From positions 1-37,789 of the forward strand of contig CAKASQ030000022.1 of NCBI GenBank assembly GCA_916988195.3: a stretch of DNA of 37,789 nt, read 5' to 3'. Below the pieces are notes generated by a model that had not been told where the DNA came from, made no database searches, and saw nothing but the letters and a program-made list of their open reading frames with translations. The stretch is from Oscillospiraceae bacterium (GTDB lineage Bacteria; Bacillota; Clostridia; Oscillospirales; Oscillospiraceae). Positions 32,268-37,789 of the stretch are shown one piece after another; position 1 is the stretch's first letter, and every line of letters begins with the position of its first letter. Both the position numbers and the translations under genes were made by a program.

Positions 32268-33251
32268 TTACACAACTCTTTTTACACGGCTTTTACTGGC
32301 TTGCCGGAAGCAGTCGATTGCCACAGCCAAAATGACGAGAGCACCCATCGCGACATCCTGCCAAAACTGGCTGACATTCAGCAGATTCAAACCATTATTG
32401 ATAACGCCCATCAAAAGTGAGCCGACCAGTGTACCCCAGATGCTTCCAGAACCGCCATTCATGGATGTACCGCCAACAACGCCTGCCACAATGCAGCTGA
32501 GTTCTGCGCCATTGGCCATAGTGGAGTTTGTGAAGTTTAGACGTCCGGCGAGCATCATACCAGAAATCCCGCACAGGGCACCGGTTATGACGTATGCCCG
32601 CAGCTTCATTTTTTCAATTTCTACGCCGGACAGTCTTGCAGCTTTTTCGTTGCCGCCGATGCACTTTATTTTGATACCAAACGGTGTCTTTTCCAGCAAG
32701 AACCATGCTGCAATGTATAAGGTGAGCAACACAAAAATGCCTCTAGGAAAAACGTTTGCAACCTTGCCCGCGGCAATCCAGCGCAGACCTTCTGGCATAA
32801 TCAGCGAGTTTTTTGCGCCTGTAATAATGGCCGCCATACCACGAAAAATGTAGCTTGTACCAAGCGTTGCAACAAAGGGCGGCAGCTTAATTTGGGTGAC
32901 GAGCAAGCCGTTGATCAAACCGCAGAGTAAGGACACAGCCATCGCAATCAGAATCGCCGGCACAGGAGCCATACCATATTTATTCGTCAGCAGTCCCATG
33001 ACACAGGCGCTCAACGCCAAAATAGCACCCACAGAGAGATCTATCGCGCCAAGCATAAAGAGAATTGTCATGCCGATCGCCATCAAAGCTATGTATACAA
33101 CCTGATTGGTAACAGTGAGCAGATTTCCAATTGTCAGAAAGTTTTCAGATAAAAATGACAGCACGATGCAGAGAATAATAAGTGCCAAAATCGTGCTGAT
33201 TTGGGAACTGTATTTATTTGTAAATTTTAATCCCTGAGACTTATTGTTCAT
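32268..33251 (-). CDS. Sugar ABC transporter permease (RbsC-type)
   Basis: A 327-aa integral membrane protein with about eight to ten hydrophobic segments and the AIDLSVGAILALSACVMG and GTSYIFRGMAAIITGA regions typical of the CUT2 family. It forms the channel, presumably as a homodimer, with the ATPase encoded just upstream (11-base overlap) and the binding protein. CUT2 systems usually import monosaccharides or small glycosides, so the substrate is probably small. Confidence 0.93.
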   Translation of the reverse strand: MNNKSQGLKFTNKYSSQISTILALIILCIVLSFLSENFLTIGNLLTVTNQVVYIALMAIGMTILFMLGAIDLSVGAILALSACVMGLLTNKYGMAPVPAILIAMAVSLLCGLINGLLVTQIKLPPFVATLGTSYIFRGMAAIITGAKNSLIMPEGLRWIAAGKVANVFPRGIFVLLTLYIAAWFLLEKTPFGIKIKCIGGNEKAARLSGVEIEKMKLRAYVITGALCGISGMMLAGRLNFTNSTMANGAELSCIVAGVVGGTSMNGGSGSIWGTLVGSLLMGVINNGLNLLNVSQFWQDVAMGALVILAVAIDCFRQASKSRVKRVV

Positions 33252-34791
33252 GTTTCATTTCCTCTCGCCGTGTTGCTAATTTCATAATTTTTTCCTGTGT
33301 TGCCTCGTTACGGAGTAGCTCGCCCGTCACCTTTCCTTCGTGCATCACCACGATGCGGTCACTCATACCAAGAACTTCAGGAAGATCCGAAGAAATCATT
33401 ATGACACCAATGCCATCGGCCACCAGCTTATTGATGAGATTGTAAACTTCAACCTTCGCGCCAACATCGATACCACGGGTCGGTTCGTCAAAAATAACGA
33501 GTTTTGAATTGGCAACCAACCATTTTCCGAGGGAGATTTTTTGTTGGTTTCCTCCAGACAGGTTTTCTGCATGCAAATCTAAATTCTCAGTATTTAAATG
33601 CAGTCTGCGGCTAATATCGTGGCAGATGGACTGAATTTTTGTTTTCTGAAAAATGCCGTACTTTGTGAAAGTATTTACTGCGGCAATCATCAAATTAGAA
33701 TAGAGGGACGCAGAGAGGAAAAGGCCTTCTTCTTTCCGATCCTCCGGTACAAGCGAAATGCCAAGTCGAATCGCATCAGATGGTCTTTTGGGTGAGATCT
33801 CCTTTCCAAAGTAATAGATCGAGCCACCAGTCTTTTGCAGCGCGCCAAAGACAGTCTTTGCGACCTCTGTTCTTCCTGCCCCGACAAGTCCTGAGAAGCA
33901 TAAAACCTCTCCCCTGTGCAAAGAAAAATTAACATTCTGAAAAAGGTCTCCACACGACAAGTCTTTCACCCGCAGAATTTCTTCGCCGCGCTCAAAAATC
34001 TGCTTAGGGAACTGCTGATCCATAGGATGACCGACCATCATACGGATTATGTCATCAATCGTGATGTGCTCTTTGTGAATATCGTGACAGCCGATTAGCT
34101 TGCCATCACGCAAAACGGTCACACGATCACCAATTTGCATAATTTCATCCATGCGATGTGAAATATAACAAATTGCTATTCCTTGCTGTTTTAAATTGCG
34201 AATTACGGTAAATAGTTTTTCAACCTCTACGTCAGTCAGCACAGCAGAAGGTTCATCAAAGATAATCACTTTGGAATTCATGCGAAGTGCCTTTGCAATT
34301 TCTACCATTTGCCGCTGTGCAACACTGAGCTCCTTAACAGGGATCGTGACATCAATATTTGCACCAATCATCTCCAAGAGCTCTCTGCTGCGCTGAATCA
34401 TCGCTTGCCGGTCCAAGATCTGAAAAGGTCCCGCCTTTTTCACGATTTGATTTACCATGAAAATGTTCTCATAAGCGCTTAGCGTTTCAACTAAGTTAAG
34501 CTCCTGATAGACAACGCTAATACCCCTTTCCAAGGCCTCTAAGGGGCTGTTGACCGTTATCGTCTCCCCATTCAGTTTGATAATACCGGCGTTCGGAATA
34601 TATGCGCCGGCAATAATCTTGATCAAAGTCGACTTTCCTGCGCCATTTTCTCCTATTAAGATGTGAACCTCGCCTTTGCGCAATGAAAAGTTTACATGAT
34701 CCAGTACAGTCACGCCACCAAAAATTTTTGTGGCGCCATTGACCTCCAATGCAAGGTCATTGTGATTTGTGTATTGTTCCAATTTGGACAT
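33241..34791 (-). CDS. Sugar ABC transporter ATPase (RbsA-type, two nucleotide-binding domains)
   Basis: This 516-aa protein contains two ABC domains. The first has a full Walker A (GENGAGKST) and signature LSVAQRQMVEIAKAL with Walker B VIIFDEPSAVL. The second has the degenerate loop GLVGAGRTE, usual for this family, signature LSGGNQQKISLGKWL and Walker B LVIFDEPTRG. It energises import with the adjacent permease. The ATG at 34791 is separated from GGGAGG by only one base, while an in-frame TTG at 34782 is 10 bases away and could be the true start. A 13-bp hairpin lies between this gene and the binding protein gene. Confidence 0.93.
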   Translation of the reverse strand: MSKLEQYTNHNDLALEVNGATKIFGGVTVLDHVNFSLRKGEVHILIGENGAGKSTLIKIIAGAYIPNAGIIKLNGETITVNSPLEALERGISVVYQELNLVETLSAYENIFMVNQIVKKAGPFQILDRQAMIQRSRELLEMIGANIDVTIPVKELSVAQRQMVEIAKALRMNSKVIIFDEPSAVLTDVEVEKLFTVIRNLKQQGIAICYISHRMDEIMQIGDRVTVLRDGKLIGCHDIHKEHITIDDIIRMMVGHPMDQQFPKQIFERGEEILRVKDLSCGDLFQNVNFSLHRGEVLCFSGLVGAGRTEVAKTVFGALQKTGGSIYYFGKEISPKRPSDAIRLGISLVPEDRKEEGLFLSASLYSNLMIAAVNTFTKYGIFQKTKIQSICHDISRRLHLNTENLDLHAENLSGGNQQKISLGKWLVANSKLVIFDEPTRGIDVGAKVEVYNLINKLVADGIGVIMISSDLPEVLGMSDRIVVMHEGKVTGELLRNEATQEKIMKLATRREEMKHEQ

Positions 34792-34810
34792 TCCTCCCGT
34801 GTTTTGCTAC

Positions 34811-34848
34811 TGATCAGACCCGCCAAGCTAGGCCAGCGGGTCTGATCA
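34811..34848 (-). promoter_or_regulatory. Intercistronic hairpin between binding protein and ATPase genes
   Basis: A perfect 13-bp stem, TGATCAGACCCGC (34811-34823) with GCGGGTCTGATCA (34836-34848), surrounds a 12-base loop. No T-run follows in the direction of transcription, so it is more likely an mRNA-stabilising or processing structure than a full terminator. Such hairpins raise binding-protein output relative to downstream transporter genes. Confidence 0.7.
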
Positions 34849-34880
34849 ATGTGTATTTTTCTGACGGAAGCTGTTCCGTA

Positions 34881-35912
34881 TCAGTTCATAAACCGCTCAA
34901 GGCCAGCACTTTCAATAAACTCTTCTACGTTTTCAGCGGTGACGATAGAGCAACCAACAACTGTCTTTTCCTCGGCCTCTCCACCAGTCAGAACCGTGTT
35001 CACGGTCTGCATACCGACTTTTCCAAGTTCATACAGCGGCTGGCCAACTTCTGCCTGAAGCTTCCCCTCACGGATATAGGTCATAGAGGTGGGGGTGCCA
35101 TCAAAGCCGCACACAATAACATTATCGGACAGTCCCGCAACTTCCAACGCAGACACGGCCGCCAAAGCACCGCCATCCCACGCAGAAAACACGCCGACGA
35201 TACGGTTGCCGTATTGAGTAATAGCATCCTCAACGCCAGCGAGTGCCGTAGTAGAATCCCAGTTCGCATAAATCTCATGGATTTCGATGTCAGAGCGCAA
35301 ATTTGTAATGGTTTCTACAAAGCCATCATGACGCTGCTGTGCATTCGTACGAGCCATATCACCGTTAATCATCAGAACAACACCCGCGTCAAGTTCTTTT
35401 GCCATCCATTCACCAGCAACTGCCGCCGCAGCATAAGAATCAACAGTGATGTTCCACAGATTTCCCGCATTCGTCGGGTTGTCGATCTCGACGCACTTGA
35501 TTCCTTCTTCCTGCGCCTTGTGAACCGTAGCTGCATACGACTCGTCTGCGCCGCCGTAAATGATAGCATCGACTTTCTGCTGAATGAACGTATCAACTGC
35601 AAGAGCAAAAGACCCTTCATAATCGCTTGGATCAAGGTAGAGTTTGGAAATCTCAATATTAAGTTCCTTTGCGGTATCTTCAATCGCAGCCGCAGTTACC
35701 TGCCAGCCTTCATTCGTTGCCTCCGGGCAAACGAAACCTACCTTGAACGCTTTTTGCTCATCTTTTACAGTGTTGTTGGCTTCATCAGTGCTACCGACGT
35801 TACTTTCCGCACTGGGGTTATCAGTAATGTTGTTGTTTGATTTTTCACTACAGGCAGTCAGACTGATCAGGGCAGCAATGACCATAAGCAGTGCAAGGAT
35901 TTTTGTTTTCAT
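34881..35912 (-). CDS. Sugar ABC transporter substrate-binding lipoprotein (RbsB-type)
   Basis: This 343-aa periplasmic-binding-protein-like lipoprotein starts with a signal peptide and lipobox LTAC (modified Cys21), followed by a Ser/Asn-rich linker and a two-lobe sugar-binding fold (FKVGFVCPEATNEGWQV, VDAIIYGGADES, VICGFDGTPTSM). It captures the sugar outside the membrane and passes it to the permease. ATG at 35912 is chosen because AGGAG lies eight bases upstream and the signal peptide begins there. First gene of the catabolic operon, with its own promoter and operator. Confidence 0.93.
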   Translation of the reverse strand: MKTKILALLMVIAALISLTACSEKSNNNITDNPSAESNVGSTDEANNTVKDEQKAFKVGFVCPEATNEGWQVTAAAIEDTAKELNIEISKLYLDPSDYEGSFALAVDTFIQQKVDAIIYGGADESYAATVHKAQEEGIKCVEIDNPTNAGNLWNITVDSYAAAAVAGEWMAKELDAGVVLMINGDMARTNAQQRHDGFVETITNLRSDIEIHEIYANWDSTTALAGVEDAITQYGNRIVGVFSAWDGGALAAVSALEVAGLSDNVIVCGFDGTPTSMTYIREGKLQAEVGQPLYELGKVGMQTVNTVLTGGEAEEKTVVGCSIVTAENVEEFIESAGLERFMN

Positions 35913-35944
35913 AAAAATTTCTCCTCTCATTTTTAATCGTTTGC

Positions 35945-35954
35945 GTAATCGATT
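35945..35954. promoter_or_regulatory. Operator O1 (GTAATCGATT)
   Basis: GTAATCGATT lies in the palindrome TAATCGATTA (35946-35955), with the central CG typical of LacI-family operators. It sits just downstream of the predicted operon start site (about 35961), where a bound repressor would block transcription. The same 10-mer occurs inverted at 36063. Confidence 0.65.
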
Positions 35955-35967
35955 AAATCTATTCTGT

Positions 35968-35996
35968 ATTCTAATTGACATATTCCTAATTGTAAA
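35968..35996 (-). promoter_or_regulatory. Promoter of the sugar catabolic operon
   Basis: On the minus strand TTTACA (35991-35996), a 17-bp spacer and TAGAAT (35968-35973) give a good sigma-A promoter with a start near 35961, about 50 bases before the binding-protein gene. Confidence 0.65.
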
Positions 35997-36062
35997 TTGG
36001 CAGAATAATAAAAGATTCATTGATTTTTTTGTGTAATCAGCTGAAATATTTGCATTGTATAA

Positions 36063-36072
36063 AATCGATTAC
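36063..36072. promoter_or_regulatory. Operator O2 (inverted GTAATCGATT)
   Basis: AATCGATTAC is the exact reverse complement of O1, with centres 118 bp apart. It lies just upstream of the lacI-type gene's promoter. A LacI-type tetramer or two dimers could bind both and loop the intergenic DNA, controlling both directions. Confidence 0.6.
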
Positions 36073-36079
36073 TTTTCTC

Positions 36080-36108
36080 GTGACATTTTCTTTATTGTAT
36101 AGTATATT
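36080..36108 (+). promoter_or_regulatory. Promoter of the LacI-type regulator gene
   Basis: GTGACA (36080-36085), a 17-bp spacer and TATATT (36103-36108) point rightward. The leader to the ATG at 36224 would be about 110 bases and shows no obvious structure. Confidence 0.5.
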
Positions 36109-36223
36109 ATATTTTTAGATTTGTATTTCCTCTTAAAATCATTTTATTAAGAAAGGCGACCGCTTATTTACATTCTTTCATCCTAGTTTTCGCGGATACA
36201 TGGCGGTCGAATGGTTGATTTAT

Positions 36224-37219
36224 ATGGGTAGCATAACCATTCAAGATGTTGCACGTTATGCACATGTTTCATCTGCAACCGTTTCGCACGTTTTTAATAA
36301 AACGCGATACGTGTCACCGGAGAAGGTCGTGCGTGTCATGGAGGCTGCAAAAGAACTTAATTATATACCAAACACTTATGCAAAGAGCTTTCGCACGGGA
36401 AAAAAAAATATAATTGGTTTCATTGTACCCGATATATCCAATCGTTTTTTTGCAACAATCATTGAAGCGGTGGAATCCACACTTTCTCAGCACAATTATC
36501 GGTTGATTATTGCCAATACAAAAGAACTGGAAAGCCGTGAACTAGCGCATCTCTCCTACTTTTCTTCTGGCGTTGTAGACGGCCTGCTTATCGCATCCAC
36601 ATTAGATCGGTATGAGAACATTGTAGGTTTTCTTTCCCCCAATCTTCCGGTGCTTTTCATCGATCGAAAATTTGACAATATGCCCGCCTGCTCTGCTACC
36701 ATCGCCAACGCCGAACCAATTTACCAGGCTACAAAAGAGTTGATCCAAGCGGGCCACACGCGGGTCGGCTATATTGCCGGAATCCCACACCTATCTACCA
36801 CAAAAGAAAGACTTCAGGGATATCTTGATGCGCTGCATGATGCCGATATTGCCATGCAAGAATCTTGGATTGTATATGGGCATTCCGCAGAAACAGCTAT
36901 AGAACGCTGTGTGAATCAACTGATCCATGAAAAATGCACAGCAATCATCGTATCAAATGGCGCAATGTCGCTGCACGTTGCTAATTACCTCTATCGGATT
37001 GGTGAGACACTGCCTACAGTATATTTTGACGATGACTATAAACTGGACATGGCTCCACGTTTTGCAACGATTTCACAGCCTTCATTTGAACTTGGCCGAA
37101 TTTCTGCTGAACAAATCTTGCGCTTGATTAAGGATCCTGCTCAAGATATTAACCATATTATTCTTTCCGGCATCTACAAACGGAATGATATAAGTAGAAT
37201 CCATTCTTCGGGTGCATGA
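36224..37219 (+). CDS. LacI-family transcriptional regulator
   Basis: This 331-aa protein has the LacI helix-turn-helix at residues 3-25 (SITIQDVARYAHVSSATVSHVFN), the hinge region and a sugar-binding-type effector domain (NIIGFIVPDISNRFFATI, SGVVDGLLIAST, AGHTRVGYIAGIP). It most likely represses the divergent catabolic operon until a sugar or pathway intermediate binds. ATG at 36224 is preferred because family members start directly before SITIQDVA; the upstream ATG at 36200 has no ribosome binding site, and 36224 itself has only a weak one. Confidence 0.9.
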   Translation: MGSITIQDVARYAHVSSATVSHVFNKTRYVSPEKVVRVMEAAKELNYIPNTYAKSFRTGKKNIIGFIVPDISNRFFATIIEAVESTLSQHNYRLIIANTKELESRELAHLSYFSSGVVDGLLIASTLDRYENIVGFLSPNLPVLFIDRKFDNMPACSATIANAEPIYQATKELIQAGHTRVGYIAGIPHLSTTKERLQGYLDALHDADIAMQESWIVYGHSAETAIERCVNQLIHEKCTAIIVSNGAMSLHVANYLYRIGETLPTVYFDDDYKLDMAPRFATISQPSFELGRISAEQILRLIKDPAQDINHIILSGIYKRNDISRIHSSGA

Positions 37220-37317
37220 GCACACAGGCGTCGTTATTTTTATCAATTTAAATTTCAATGATATTTGGAATTCTCAAACATATATGTGGATATTAGAGGG
37301 GGCGCTCCTCCTCAACA

Positions 37318-37340
37318 AATAATAATCTGCGCAGTTATTT
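37318..37340 (+). terminator. Possible terminator of the LacI-type gene
   Basis: AATAATCTG/CAGTTATT can pair around CG with one bulge, followed by a T-rich run. The stem is AT-rich and weak. The rest of 37220-37418 has no gene that I can support. Confidence 0.4.
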
Positions 37341-37418
37341 TTCTTCAGCTTGTTGCAGTATTCAAGTTATGAATTGGTCAATATCAACGAACATTTTTTC
37401 AAATCCACTCGCGGTCAC

Positions 37419-37459
37419 TGACCCAGATTCTGACCCAGGTGTGCGCGAAAGCGTGTGGA
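37419..37459. repeat. Right arm of element 2: paired TGACCCA motifs
   Basis: TGACCCA at 37419-37425 and 37431-37437 (spacing 12) is followed by the same GC-rich block as in the element 1 right arm. Homology continues to the att copy at 37555. Likely integrase arm region. Confidence 0.65.
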
Positions 37460-37554
37460 CGCAATGGGGAAATCCCTACAAAATTCCGCATTTTTCTCTT
37501 ACAGAACAGACGGATTAGACGCAAAAAATGCCTGATATCACGAACCGATAGCAG

Positions 37555-37618
37555 CTGGCAGTCATGAGGTCAGCGGTTCGATCCCGCTTATCTCCACCAG
37601 AAAAGTCCTGAAATCTCA
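37555..37618 (+). repeat. attR: right att copy with partial tRNA-Ala and terminator
   Basis: Identical to 172-235, with the tRNA 3' part at 37555-37599 and the terminator hairpin at 37604-37631. It matches the left copy even beyond the 64-base core, including the loop base that differs in the middle copy. It closes element 2. Confidence 0.9.
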
Positions 37619-37712
37619 CGATTTCAGGACTTTTTCTTTACTTTCTCCCGCAAATAATCGGCCGCTTTCTTGCAGTCATGCGACCTGACCCAGATTTGAC
37701 CCAAACGGGCGC
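37619..37712. mobile_element. Left-arm remnant of a third related element
   Basis: After the third att copy the sequence again follows the element left arm: the CAAATAATCGGCCGC stretch, TGACCCA at 37686 and 37697, and AAACGGGCGC. It departs from both other left arms at 37713. No integrase hairpin follows. Bases 37713-37789 are unrelated and not recognised; they may belong to an inserted sequence or to chromosome beyond a deletion. Confidence 0.65.
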
Positions 37713-37789
37713 TAAATTGCTCCCCAAGTCAAGGACAAAATAAGGTGACCCATTCCGCTAGCATGGATAGCTGCCGGTTGTCAGGTACT

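Larger units (their letters stand above)
20187..37554. mobile_element. Element 2: tRNA-Ala integrative element with sugar-acid catabolic cargo
   Basis: The element is bounded by the att copies at 20187 and 37555. It shares integrase, left arm, conserved noncoding block and right arm with element 1, but its cargo is a 13-gene catabolic operon and a LacI regulator. The excisionase gene is deleted. No transfer or phage genes are visible. It sits in the same orientation as element 1, as expected if two related elements entered the same site in succession. Confidence 0.87.

Noticed and set aside
37746-37752. Another TGACCCA near the right edge as a further arm site
   Set aside because: It lies beyond the break at 37713, is single, and lacks the paired motif and the GC-rich block; probably chance.
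37713-37789. Insertion sequence end at the right edge
   Set aside because: The abrupt break is suggestive, but no terminal repeat or transposase motif can be recognised in 77 bases.
1-37789. CRISPR array or phage structural genes
   Set aside because: No regularly spaced repeats with unique spacers, and no capsid, tail, terminase or portal-like protein, were found on either strand.

Overview
The window is a tandem array of two related integrative elements at the 3' end of a tRNA-Ala gene (anticodon GGC, 141-216), in what looks like a mid-GC member of the Clostridia. Strong Shine-Dalgarno sites, consensus sigma-A promoters, TTG starts and the gene families suggest a gut Oscillospiraceae/Ruminococcaceae-type genome; the genus is an inference. 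The 3' part of the tRNA plus its terminator occurs three times (from 172, 20187 and 37555). These copies delimit element 1 (172-20186) and element 2 (20187-37554). A third element left arm starts after the last copy and is cut off at 37712.

Both elements share one backbone: att core, a left arm with paired TGACCCA motifs, a conserved 23-nt hairpin, a tyrosine integrase (13 differences in 384 residues by my count), about 950 bp of conserved structured noncoding DNA with four TAGTCGCTA sites spaced 12-41-12, and a right arm that again carries paired TGACCCA motifs. Element 1 keeps an excisionase gene upstream of int; element 2 has lost almost all of it by a roughly 200-bp deletion. Neither has a relaxase, conjugation genes or phage structural genes.

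Element 1 carries defence cargo. On the minus strand (13986 to 4903) lies an overlapping operon: SNF2 helicase with a degenerate PLD-like N-terminus, DUF4391 protein, an unrecognised 72-aa protein, type III Mod and type III Res. An EF-hand/membrane protein (4845-3022) follows. A divergent controller-like XRE gene (14133) faces this operon across four similar boxes spaced 30-31 bp that overlap its promoter. On the plus strand follow a three-gene AT-rich operon (HEPN/Hypoth_ymh protein, PD-(D/E)XK-like protein, Rad50-like DUF2326 ATPase with zinc-hook cysteines) resembling ABC-three-component/Lamassu-type systems, and then an XRE/DUF1016 (YhcG-type nuclease) pair. A serine-recombinase N-terminal scrap sits beside the right arm.

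Element 2 carries carbohydrate cargo: a 13-gene minus-strand operon (35912 to 22780) with a CUT2-type ABC importer, SDR, sialidase-fold protein, aldo/keto reductase, glycosidase-like propeller, lactonase-like propeller, VOC protein, PfkB kinase, KdgF-like cupin, KDPG aldolase fused to a VOC-like domain, and KDG kinase. A divergent LacI-type regulator (36224) and two matching palindromic operators control it. The last enzymes imply that the substrate enters through 2-keto-3-deoxygluconate, giving pyruvate and glyceraldehyde-3-phosphate.

The main messages are (1) one integrase/noncoding-RNA-like chassis carrying defence in one copy and catabolism in the next, with Xis missing in one; (2) a composite type III R-M plus helicase/DUF4391 defence operon under controller-type regulation; (3) a compact HEPN + nuclease + ABC ATPase three-gene system.
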